DNA of 20,088 bases, from IMG/VR virus record IMGVR_UViG_3300015372_000034, positions 1 to 20,088 of that record; one strand, 5' to 3'. The stretch's first letter is position 1, and the number at the start of each line of letters is the position of its first letter. The position numbers were made by a program, and so were the translations under genes. The notes beneath the pieces were generated by a model. That model was not told where the DNA came from. It saw nothing but the letters and a program-made list of their open reading frames with translations, and did not search any database. This stretch comes from a virus. Positions 6,503 to 13,710 of this stretch are shown here, piece after piece.

Positions 6503-7233
6503 TGCCGGGGCCGTCGACGGCCCCCTGTCAACCGTGGGCCACGTGGGAACAGGCGGTCGTCTGTCACAACAACGCCCCGAGCCTTGAGGCAGCGCAGCGC
6601 ACATCGGTCATGCTGCGGGCCACGGCCATCCTGTCCCGGCTCTCGATCAACGCCGGGGCGCCGGCCTACGGGCTGTGTGAGCACACCGTTCGACCGTGTC
6701 GAACCTGCTCCTGCGGAGGCTGCGACACCTGCGACTGCGCGCCGTACTACGAGATCGAGCTGACGAACGAGTCGATCGCTGAGATCGTCGAGGTGCGGGT
6801 GGACGGCGTCGTCTTCGAGGACTGGCAGCTAGACAACTGGGGTCAGCTCGTCCGGACGGACGGCCAACCGTGGCCGTATTGCCAGAACAAGATCGGTGCG
6901 GCGACCGACACCGGCGTCTTCTCCGTCAAGTACTCAGTCGGGCTCGCGCCGCCGGAGGACGCTGTCGCTGTGGCCGCTGAGTTCGGCTTCCAACTGGCGC
7001 TGGCAGACTGCAGCGACAGCCGCTGTGTGTTGCCGCAGCGGGTGAAGTCCATCGTGCGAGAGGGCGTCACCATGACGCTGATCGACAAGATGGACTTCCT
7101 CTCTACGGGCGGCACCGGGGTTTACGAGATCGACCTCTGGCTCTCCTCGTTTAAGTCTCGGTCGGCAGGTGGTGGGCTCATGCACGCCGGGATGCGGTTC
7201 AAGAACCGGGTGTCTCAGACGTCGGTGCCCTGA
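6502..7233 (+). CDS. Head-to-tail adaptor (connector) protein
   Basis: This protein is expected to bind under the portal and begin the neck. It has 243 residues. Family landmarks are W-P-Y-C-Q (124-128), a V-x-Y-x-x-G-x-x-P-P segment (142-151), a helix ending with C-V-L-P-Q-R-V (175-181), then S-I-V-R-E-G-V-T and the G-G-T-G-V-Y-E-I-D-L-W-L motif (203-214). It has twelve cysteines, six of them between residues 66 and 79 in a C-x2-C-x-C-x2-C-x2-C-x-C array that could bind metal. The ATG overlaps the previous stop by one base (TGATG) with no clear ribosome binding site, so translation is probably coupled to the major tail gene. Confidence 0.82.
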   Translation: MPGPSTAPCQPWATWEQAVVCHNNAPSLEAAQRTSVMLRATAILSRLSINAGAPAYGLCEHTVRPCRTCSCGGCDTCDCAPYYEIELTNESIAEIVEVRVDGVVFEDWQLDNWGQLVRTDGQPWPYCQNKIGAATDTGVFSVKYSVGLAPPEDAVAVAAEFGFQLALADCSDSRCVLPQRVKSIVREGVTMTLIDKMDFLSTGGTGVYEIDLWLSSFKSRSAGGGLMHAGMRFKNRVSQTSVP

Positions 7234-7652
7234 TGCCGTGGGACCTGCGCCCCATGAAGGCGACGCTGCGTTCTCGGTCAGCCACAGCATTGGCAACTGG
7301 GACAGAGGTCACGGCGCTGCTGATCCGAGCTGCTGCACCCAAGCGGTCAGGTGAGCTGGCCAACAGCATCACGGTAGACCCAGGTCACTCGTCCGGTGAC
7401 AGGTTCGCCGCCAAGATCCAGACCAACTCGGTCCACGCACAGTACGTCTACCAGGGCACTGGCTTCTTCGGTCCCGCCCACCATGCCATCGTCCCGGTCT
7501 CGGCGCCGATGCTGGTCTTCGAGATCGACGGCACCACGATCCACGCTCAGAACACGGCAGGCCAGCGTCCACAGAAGGAGTGGTGGGACAACGGCATCAA
7601 CACCTGGAAGGAGGCGGTCGCCACCGCCTACGCTGCCAGGTTCGGTCGGTAG
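7233..7652 (+). CDS. HK97 gp10-like neck protein (head closure or tail completion)
   Basis: This 139-residue protein has the order seen in HK97 gp10-type joining proteins: an N-terminal helix, then A-P-K-R-S-G-E-L-A-N-S-I (35-46), a strand with K-I-Q-T-N, Y-V-Y-Q-G-T-G (71-77), A-I-V-P-V (85-89), a hydrophobic L-V-F-E-I strand, and a C-terminal helix beginning R-P-Q-K-E-W-W (112-118). Such proteins act in the neck or at the top of the tail. The start overlaps the adaptor stop by one base (TGATG), implying coupled translation. Whether it is the head stopper or a tail completion protein cannot be settled from sequence. Confidence 0.78.
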   Translation: MPWDLRPMKATLRSRSATALATGTEVTALLIRAAAPKRSGELANSITVDPGHSSGDRFAAKIQTNSVHAQYVYQGTGFFGPAHHAIVPVSAPMLVFEIDGTTIHAQNTAGQRPQKEWWDNGINTWKEAVATAYAARFGR

Positions 7653-7655
7653 GGT
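7650..7655 (+). promoter_or_regulatory. TANNNT element for the tail terminator gene
   Basis: TAGGGT includes the previous stop codon (TAG, 7650-7652) and ends 6 bases before the GTG at 7662. No Shine-Dalgarno is present. Because the TAG is already required as a stop, this is the weakest member of the set. Confidence 0.35.
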
Positions 7656-7661
7656 CACGTC

Positions 7662-8099
7662 GTGACGCTCTCTGCGCAAGGCGACGCGATTGCCCAGCAG
7701 CTCAACCTCGTCCTCGTCCCGCAGGCGAGGATGGAGCGGTACGTCGCCTCGGCACCGGTGGTCTGTTGTGAGGGGTGCGGGATCCTGACGTGGTGGCCGG
7801 GTGCCATGACGCCGGAGAACGAGGACGACTTCACCTGCCCGGGTCGGCTCCTCGCACGACTCCACTTCCGACTGACGGTGTGCTGGCCGACGCCTGATGA
7901 GCAGGGCAACTTCCCGCAGGCGGAGGCAGACGCCATCGCAGCTCAGCTGATGGACGAGCTCGCAGCGATGTCCAAGAAGATCATCGAGATGCAGTGCACG
8001 GCAGAGTGGCGGGGTCTACGACTGGTCGACAGCTTCACGCAGCCGCCGCAGGGCGGGTGCGCCACAGCTCGCCTTGAAGTTGAGATCGTAGTATCATAG
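7662..8099 (+). CDS. Tail-terminator-like protein
   Basis: This 145-residue protein occupies the tail terminator position, between the gp10-like gene and the tail chaperones. It begins with a helix, has a V-C-C-E-G-C-G cluster (34-40) and further cysteines at 59, 74, 112 and 133. A helix at 86-110 follows, then P-P-Q-G-G-C-A (128-134) leads into a final beta strand (L-E-V-E-I-V-V). The P-x-G-G-C-x-then-strand ending is common in small neck or terminator proteins of actinobacterial phages. A terminator would cap the tube and set its end. The assignment is by position plus this ending. The GTG start follows the previous stop by 9 bases and has a TANNNT element but no Shine-Dalgarno. Confidence 0.6.
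   Translation: MTLSAQGDAIAQQLNLVLVPQARMERYVASAPVVCCEGCGILTWWPGAMTPENEDDFTCPGRLLARLHFRLTVCWPTPDEQGNFPQAEADAIAAQLMDELAAMSKKIIEMQCTAEWRGLRLVDSFTQPPQGGCATARLEVEIVVS
8092..8097 (+). promoter_or_regulatory. -10-like element for the tail chaperone gene
   Basis: TATCAT matches the TATAAT consensus at five of six positions and ends 8 bases before the GTG at 8106. It overlaps the end of the upstream gene. No Shine-Dalgarno is present. An overlapping TAGTAT at 8089-8094 is a second possibility. Confidence 0.5.
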
Positions 8100-8105
8100 T
8101 CCTTC

Positions 8106-8615
8106 GTGCCTAACCTGCGTGACGTCCTCCACCTGCTCGACGACGGCACCGCAGTGCTGGTGGTGAACGACCAGGAGCTCAAGCTGCGGGAGCCGCTCAT
8201 CAAAGAATGGCGCGGGTTTATCCAGGACTTCACCGAGGCGGAGCGCCGAGTGATCATGTCGGTCAGTCAGCTGCGCGCCACGCTCGGTGACGACGAGATC
8301 ACTGACGACATGGACCCGTCGGAGCACCCGACCACGCAAGGCGCGGCCTACGCCACGGTGCTGTGCCGGATCATTCGTACGCTGAGTGAGGACGCCATCT
8401 CGTTGGACCCCGGTGACCTGCCGGCGTGGTGCGGGATGCCGGAGGTGATCGTTGCACTCGAGCACCACTGGACGCACGTCCCTTTAGCTATCGGGTCCCA
8501 GCCGGCGAAGATGGTGCCGCACGCGAAGGTGCTGGAAGCAGTGGGGATCCAGACGGTGCAGAGCGACCTGCTCGAACGACTCTCACAAGCTGGCTTGGAG
8601 TCTACGCAGAGCTGA
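8106..8615 (+). CDS. Tail assembly chaperone, upstream (G-like) product
   Basis: This 169-residue acidic protein is the unshifted product of the chaperone locus. Such chaperones bind the tape measure protein and deliver tube subunits during tail assembly. Support comes from its position directly before the tape measure gene, from the overlapping open frame in the -1 register, and from a slippery heptamer. The N-terminal half has a beta-rich start (A-V-L-V-V-N-D-Q-E-L-K-L) and then helices. Residues 123-144 (T-H-V-P-L-A through P-H-A-K-V-L) form the conserved-looking region around the shift site. The GTG start follows the preceding stop by 6 bases and has a -10-like element but no Shine-Dalgarno. 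Confidence 0.78.
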   Translation: MPNLRDVLHLLDDGTAVLVVNDQELKLREPLIKEWRGFIQDFTEAERRVIMSVSQLRATLGDDEITDDMDPSEHPTTQGAAYATVLCRIIRTLSEDAISLDPGDLPAWCGMPEVIVALEHHWTHVPLAIGSQPAKMVPHAKVLEAVGIQTVQSDLLERLSQAGLESTQS

Positions 8616-8812
8616 TTCGAGCACTGCTGCCAGCCGGCATCACGCCACCGGTCTTGGACGAGATGACCTTCTTCCAGGTGGCGGCCGTCGTCGGCGCTGA
8701 TCTCAAGGAGAAGGCCGACCCCAACCGAGAGATGCAGCTGGTGTGGGACCGCAAGGAGGTCCAGTCCACCGCAGTGGTGTCAAGCACCGGTGTGGTGGGC
8801 AAGGTCACATAG
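8106..8812 (+). CDS. Tail assembly chaperone, -1 frameshift fusion (GT-like)
   Basis: Reading switches from the frame of 8106 to the -1 frame, which is open to the TAG at 8810-8812. If the ribosome slips on CCCTTTA (8480-8486), the fusion has 127 residues from the first frame and 108 from the second, 235 in all. The last 70 or so residues of the second frame look like real protein (L-T-S-W-L-G-V-Y-A-E-L-I-R and M-T-F-F-Q-V-A-A-V-V-G), whereas the stretch just after the slip looks like a low-conservation linker. No independent ribosome binding site or likely start codon for the second frame is evident. In lambda and many siphoviruses the shifted product is minor and its C-terminal part contacts the tape measure. 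Confidence 0.75.
8480..8486 (+). other. Programmed -1 frameshift site CCCTTTA
   Basis: C CCT TTA fits the X XXY YYZ rule in exact register with the upstream frame (codons CCT 8481-8483 and TTA 8484-8486). After slipping, the tRNAs pair with CCC and TTT. It is the only such heptamer I find in the overlap of the two frames (8426-8615). TTA is a rare codon in this GC-rich sequence. I saw no convincing downstream hairpin. Confidence 0.7.
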
Positions 8813-8813
8813 A

Positions 8814-8819
8814 TAGGAT
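8814..8819 (+). promoter_or_regulatory. TANNNT element for the tape measure gene
   Basis: TAGGAT lies just past the previous stop codon and ends 8 bases before the ATG at 8828. No Shine-Dalgarno is present. It fits the leaderless pattern. Confidence 0.5.
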
Positions 8820-8827
8820 CCTGCGCC

Positions 8828-11800
8828 ATGGCGTTGAGCGAGACACTCACCCTGGACATCTCCCAGGCACAGCGTCAGCTTGATCAGCTCCAGAAGCAAG
8901 TCGACACCCTCCGCGCCTCGATCGCCAAGTCTGGTGGCGCCGGCTTCGACTCGACCCAGCTCAACTCAGCCACTACTGCGACACAGCGGCTGAGCAAGGC
9001 CTTCGACACCATGATCGCTTCGGGCGCCAAGCTCGCCCAAGTGGGTCGGAACCTCTCGGTCATCTCGCTGCCCTTGATCGCTGTCGGTGTGGCAGCAGAC
9101 CGAGCGGCGATCAAGTTCGAGGACACGTTCCTCCGCATCCAGACCTTGACCAACACGGCGACCAAGGACCTCGGCAAGTTCCGTGACGCGACGCTGAACC
9201 TGGCGGGCACCTTCGGCCAGGGGCCGCAGGACCTGGCCGAAGCTCTGTTCTTCATCACCTCGAACGGCATCCAGGGCGCGAAGGCCTTGGATGTCCTGAA
9301 GGTCTCAGCGCAGGGCGCCGCCCTGCAGCTCGGCACCACGCAGGTCGTGGCGTCCAACATCACGTCCATTATGAACGCCTACGGCAAGTCGAACCTCTCG
9401 GCTGCCCGGGTGCTCGACATCCTGGTCGCCTCCGAGAAGGAGTCCAAGACGGCGGCGGCCGAACTGATCACCCAGTACGGACGAGTCCTGCCCGCCGCGT
9501 CCGTACTGGGTGTCTCCTTCGAGGAGGTCTCCGGCATCCTGTCGTTCTTCACCAGGACGACGGGCTCGGCGTCGCAGGCCGGCACCCAGCTGAGCAACAT
9601 CCTCAACAAGCTGATCAAGCCGTCGGTCGAAGCGAAGAACGTCCTGAAGTCGATCGGCATCACGTCGGTGGAGAACCTCGACGCCCTCGTCAAGCAGAAC
9701 GGCGTCCTCAACACGGCGCAGCTCATCTTCGAGAAGCTGGGTCGAGACCCTGAGAAGTTCGCCAAGGTCTTCGGCAACATCCGAGGCATCGCAGGTGCGC
9801 TGCAGCTCGTCGGACCCAGCGCGCAAGACGCTCGCGACGCCATCGACCGGGTGATCAACTCGGTTGGTGCTGCGGACGCGGCGTTCCGCCAGCTGCAGAA
9901 CAACCCGGCCTTCCAGCGCAAGCAGGCGTTCGCCGAGTTCCAGGCGGCGCTGATTGAGGTGGGCGAGCTGCTCATCCCAATCGGCAACAAGATCATCGGG
10001 TTCGGCAAGTCAATCGCTGAGGCGTTCCTCTCGCTGCCGAAGCCCATCCAAGACGTGCTCATCGCCATCGGCGGGTTCGTCGCCATCCTCGGACCGGCAG
10101 CGCTGGGCATCGGCCACCTGGTGCAGGGCATCGGACAGCTGGGCAAGTCACTGCTCGACATCCCAGCGCCGCTGCTGGTCATCGGCGCCGCCCTCGCCGC
10201 CGGTGCCTTGCTCTGGTTCCAGTACACCAAGGACTCCCGCGAGGCAGCGAAGGCGGCTAAGGAGTTCCGCGGCAACTTGCAGGACAGCGCACAGGCGCTG
10301 GACATCGAGGCCATCGCCACCCTCAACGCAGCGGACGCCCACCGACAGTACGCCGCGGCCGTCAACGAGTCGAACGTGGCGGGCTTCAAGAAGAAGCTCA
10401 CCGACAAGAACCAGATCGACGACCTCAACCGACTCGGCATCTCCCTGCAGGACGCCACCAAGATCACGGGCACAGCTGTGGAGCAGGAGGAGCTACTCAA
10501 CCGGATCCGCCTGCGCTCGTTCCAGACGGGCGAGATCACGCTTCGATTGAACGACCAGAACATCTCGGCGACTGGCAGACACAGCGAGGCGCAGCAGAAG
10601 CTGATCGACACGTTCCTCCGGACGGGCAGCATCCAAGACCAGCTCAACCGAGGCGTCAACGCTCAGATCCGGGGCAACACTGATCTGATCAGCACGTTCG
10701 AGAAGGAGTCGACTGCCGCTCAGACGTCGACCGCGCAGCTAGTCGAGTTGACGAAGTCGGGTGACGCGCAGGCAGCGGCGATCCTCAAGGCGCGCGGTGA
10801 GTGGGACAAGCTCACACCGTCGCAGCAGAAGGCAGCGCAGCAGTCGCTCGACCTCGCAGTGGCCGGCAAGAAGCTACAGGAAGCACAGCAGGGCTCCGTT
10901 GGCACACTCAACGAGACGCAGCAGCATCTCGAGGATCTCGCGGCGTCAGCCGGCGACACGGCGTCGAGCTACGACGACCTGACCAAGGCCGTCGACGACG
11001 CTCGCGACTCGGTCTCACTCTTCCTCGGGATCCCGTTGAACGCCGCGGAGCAGCAGCTCAAGTGGAACACCGCTCTGCAAGACTTCGCGAAGCAGGTTAA
11101 GGACTCCAATCTTGGAATCAGTGAGTGGACTAACCTCAGTGGCGACCAACTCACTCAGGTGCGTAAGAACGAGCAGGGCTACATCAGCCTGGCCAAGACG
11201 ATCCAGGAGAACGTTTCCGAGAACCTCAAGCACGGCGACTCGATCGACACCGTCAAGCAGAAGTACAACGATCAGCGCACGCAGCTGGAGCAGATCGGTC
11301 TCTCGGCCGGGTTGACCAAGGACGAGATGGACGCCTACAACAAGACGCTCGGCCTGACACCCGAAGCAGTGGACACGGCGCTCGCACTCGCTGGCGTCGA
11401 CGAGAACCAGCGCAAGCTCGACGAGTACAACAAGCTCCTGTCAGCGCTGCCGCCTGATGTGCAGACTCTCGTCAAGGAGGTCGGCGCCAAGGACGCCCAG
11501 GCCGGTGTCCAGCTCCTGGCGCAGAAGCTCCTCGAGCTTCCGCCGGAGCAGCTTACCGCAGTAGGGATCAGCGGCAAGGACGAAATGATCCAGATCCTGA
11601 CAGACCTGGGGCTGGACGTCACGACGCTGGGTGATCTGGTCGCTGAGCCGACCGTCACGGTTGATCCTCTGCCAGCTAAGGCCAGCATCGCTGGCGTCGC
11701 CAAGGAGATGGACGGTCTCGACAAGAAGGAGGCCAAGCCTACAGCGACTCTCACCGACCACGCGACCGTGCCGATCAAGGCAGTGACTGGCGCCATGAAC

Positions 11801-12394
11801 ACCTTGAGTGGATTGGTCGCGACGCCGACAGTCGAGGTACGCGGTGTGGGAGCCGCGTTAAACGCAATCGGCGGACTCATCGGCCAGCTGCAGCGGCTGG
11901 GCACAGCGCGCGCTACCGCGTCTGCTGGGACCGGTCCCACCTCGGTGCCCGGTGTGGCGTCTGGTGCCATCTTCGGAGCGGGAGGTGTCCGACGGATGCG
12001 CGAGGGCGGTATCATCGGAGATCGGCTGCCGGCGATCGGTCGCACGACGTCGGGAGCCGGGATCCTGTGGGCGGAGCCTGAGACTGGTGGCGAGTCCTAC
12101 ATCCCGCACGGACTCCGCTACCGGTCTCGGGCGATCGGCCTCACCAAGGAAACGGCGCGCATGTTCGGCTACGACATGGTGCCGCGCGGGACGGCCACGC
12201 CGTCCGGTCCGACCGTCGCTCGGCTGGCAGACGGTCACATCACAGAGCTCACCCACGCCGTCGTCCACATGTCGAAGACGGTGCGCCGGCTGGAGGACAA
12301 GGTCGGCGACGTCAACATCACTGTGGAAGGCGGCGATCGCTCGGCGAAGGCGCTAGGATCTGAGCTCGGCCGCCTCGTGGCCACTGCGCGATGA
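8828..12394 (+). CDS. Tape measure protein
   Basis: This protein sets tail length and is ejected ahead of the DNA. It has 1188 residues, the longest product here. Residues 1-60 are helical and coiled-coil-like. Residues 95-330 carry the TP901-1-type tape measure core, with segments such as A-L-F-F-I-T-S-N-G-I, S-I-M-N-A-Y-G and the G-S-A-S-Q-A-G-T-Q-L-S-N-I-L helix. Hydrophobic segments lie at about 409-440 and 446-465 and may enter the host membrane during ejection. Long charged helices follow. The C-terminus (from about residue 1060) has the G-G-I-I-G, I-L-W-A-E-P-E-T-G-G-E-S-Y-I-P-H-G pattern usual at tape measure ends. At about 1.5 angstrom per residue, a rule from other siphoviruses, the tail would be about 180 nm. 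No lytic domain is evident. It overlaps the next gene by 4 bases. Confidence 0.93.
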   Translation: MALSETLTLDISQAQRQLDQLQKQVDTLRASIAKSGGAGFDSTQLNSATTATQRLSKAFDTMIASGAKLAQVGRNLSVISLPLIAVGVAADRAAIKFEDTFLRIQTLTNTATKDLGKFRDATLNLAGTFGQGPQDLAEALFFITSNGIQGAKALDVLKVSAQGAALQLGTTQVVASNITSIMNAYGKSNLSAARVLDILVASEKESKTAAAELITQYGRVLPAASVLGVSFEEVSGILSFFTRTTGSASQAGTQLSNILNKLIKPSVEAKNVLKSIGITSVENLDALVKQNGVLNTAQLIFEKLGRDPEKFAKVFGNIRGIAGALQLVGPSAQDARDAIDRVINSVGAADAAFRQLQNNPAFQRKQAFAEFQAALIEVGELLIPIGNKIIGFGKSIAEAFLSLPKPIQDVLIAIGGFVAILGPAALGIGHLVQGIGQLGKSLLDIPAPLLVIGAALAAGALLWFQYTKDSREAAKAAKEFRGNLQDSAQALDIEAIATLNAADAHRQYAAAVNESNVAGFKKKLTDKNQIDDLNRLGISLQDATKITGTAVEQEELLNRIRLRSFQTGEITLRLNDQNISATGRHSEAQQKLIDTFLRTGSIQDQLNRGVNAQIRGNTDLISTFEKESTAAQTSTAQLVELTKSGDAQAAAILKARGEWDKLTPSQQKAAQQSLDLAVAGKKLQEAQQGSVGTLNETQQHLEDLAASAGDTASSYDDLTKAVDDARDSVSLFLGIPLNAAEQQLKWNTALQDFAKQVKDSNLGISEWTNLSGDQLTQVRKNEQGYISLAKTIQENVSENLKHGDSIDTVKQKYNDQRTQLEQIGLSAGLTKDEMDAYNKTLGLTPEAVDTALALAGVDENQRKLDEYNKLLSALPPDVQTLVKEVGAKDAQAGVQLLAQKLLELPPEQLTAVGISGKDEMIQILTDLGLDVTTLGDLVAEPTVTVDPLPAKASIAGVAKEMDGLDKKEAKPTATLTDHATVPIKAVTGAMNTLSGLVATPTVEVRGVGAALNAIGGLIGQLQRLGTARATASAGTGPTSVPGVASGAIFGAGGVRRMREGGIIGDRLPAIGRTTSGAGILWAEPETGGESYIPHGLRYRSRAIGLTKETARMFGYDMVPRGTATPSGPTVARLADGHITELTHAVVHMSKTVRRLEDKVGDVNITVEGGDRSAKALGSELGRLVATAR

Positions 12395-13710
12395 CTGCAC
12401 TTCTGCCCTACCTCTGTCTCGGCGGCATCGAGATCGCCAACCCGTGCCGACTCATGGCCTACGTCCGACGCCAGACGGCACCGCGACCGCACGGATCGTG
12501 GGCGGTGGGTGACTACTGCCCGGAGTGCTGCTGCGCCGACTACGACGACGGGCCGTACACCTACCCGGCGGACACGACCGTCGGTGTGAACCAGCCGCCC
12601 TGGATGGACTCGGCAGTGCCGGAATCCGGTGAGTTCTTCGGCGTCCTCATCAGGACGTTCAACATGGAGACCCCGCTGCAGCGGATCGGCGGCACCGACC
12701 AGACGCTCGGCCGACTAATCACCCGGAAGCGGTCCCTCACGTTCGAGGCAGACCTCGTCTCGTCCACTGAGCGAGGCGCAGCCTACGGCTACCAGTGGCT
12801 AGTGCAGGCGCTGGTCGACGCCAGCCAGTGTGGGGTCGACGGCTGTGCGGACAAGGCCATCGTCTATGTGTCGTGCGACACAGTGACCGGCAAGGGCGCA
12901 CGTCGTTTGTTCGGCGTCGGACTGGTGTCGATCACCGACACCACACCGACTAACGGGTCATTCCCGCCCAACGCCGGGCGTCGGGTCAGGGTGGAGCTGG
13001 AGGCTGAGATCCCCTGGCTCTACTCGATCGACGACATCTCGTGTGTGGTGGCCACTCAGTGGGACTTGAACCCGGTCCTGTCCAACGCTGACTGCGCTGC
13101 CGTCTGGGACAGCTGGCTGACTCGGATCTGCCAGGCGCCGGGCACCCAGGCCCAGATCGTCACAGCCTGCGGCCTGCCGCCGGACTGCGCACCAGCTCAG
13201 GCGCCCATCGTCCCGCCGACGCCGTTGAGCTCTTGCTTCTGTGAGCCGATCTATTCGGCGGTGCAGTGCTGCTCCACGCCTGACATCCCCGACTGGTCAC
13301 AGGCGGTCTTGACGTTCGTGGTGGAGGCCGGTCAGACGGCGCTGCGCAACGCCCGAGTGGTGGTCTACGAGAACCCCACCAACCAGCCGTGCCCCAGCGA
13401 GGTGGACCCAGGCGACCCGGTCTTCAGCTACTGGGGTGAGCAAGTCCCGATCGCCAACCTTGAGATCGCCTACATCCCGGCTCAGTCCACCCTGACGATC
13501 GACGGCAAGATCGGCACTATCACGCTAGACTGCTCCGGCCAGTGCTTCGACGCGGACTCGTTCGTGACGGGTGCCAACTCCACCGTCTGGCTCGACCCGG
13601 TCGTTGAGTGCGTGTCCGGCTCCCTCTGCGCCTGCATGTACGTGGACGCAGCCAACACCAACCCGGAGGCGAAGCTCTCGATCTACGTGACCGAGAGGAC
13701 GATGGCGTGA
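12391..13710 (+). CDS. Distal tail-like minor tail protein, Cys-rich
   Basis: This is the first gene after the tape measure, the usual place of the distal tail protein that links tube and tip. It has 439 residues. The N-terminal half shows the actinobacterial phage pattern: a Cys cluster C-P-E-C-C-C (43-48), N-Q-P-P-W-M-D-S-A-V-P-E-S-G-E-F-F-G (67-84), T-R-K-R-S-L-T-F-E-A (111-120) and Y-G-Y-Q-W-L-V-Q-A-L (132-141). A C-terminal domain (about 300-439) appears to be a separate beta-sandwich. About two dozen cysteines are spread through the protein, many in pairs. The ATGA overlap with the tape measure gene implies coupled translation. The minor tail assignment is strong; the distal tail role is inferred from position. 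Confidence 0.8.
   Translation: MTALLPYLCLGGIEIANPCRLMAYVRRQTAPRPHGSWAVGDYCPECCCADYDDGPYTYPADTTVGVNQPPWMDSAVPESGEFFGVLIRTFNMETPLQRIGGTDQTLGRLITRKRSLTFEADLVSSTERGAAYGYQWLVQALVDASQCGVDGCADKAIVYVSCDTVTGKGARRLFGVGLVSITDTTPTNGSFPPNAGRRVRVELEAEIPWLYSIDDISCVVATQWDLNPVLSNADCAAVWDSWLTRICQAPGTQAQIVTACGLPPDCAPAQAPIVPPTPLSSCFCEPIYSAVQCCSTPDIPDWSQAVLTFVVEAGQTALRNARVVVYENPTNQPCPSEVDPGDPVFSYWGEQVPIANLEIAYIPAQSTLTIDGKIGTITLDCSGQCFDADSFVTGANSTVWLDPVVECVSGSLCACMYVDAANTNPEAKLSIYVTERTMA
13694..13699 (+). promoter_or_regulatory. Weak Shine-Dalgarno for the hub-like gene
   Basis: AGAGGA lies 7 bases before the GTG at 13707, inside the end of the upstream gene. It supports the choice of that GTG over the more upstream in-frame start at 13608. 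Confidence 0.5.

Noticed and set aside
8426-8812. Independent second chaperone gene in the -1 frame
   Set aside because: There is no ribosome binding site or likely start; the frame is explained by -1 slippage from the upstream chaperone gene.
13608-13706. Upstream start for the hub-like minor tail protein
   Set aside because: The added residues are Arg/Gly/Gln-rich shadow sequence overlapping the distal tail gene; the GTGA overlap at 13707 with AGAGGA upstream is a better start.
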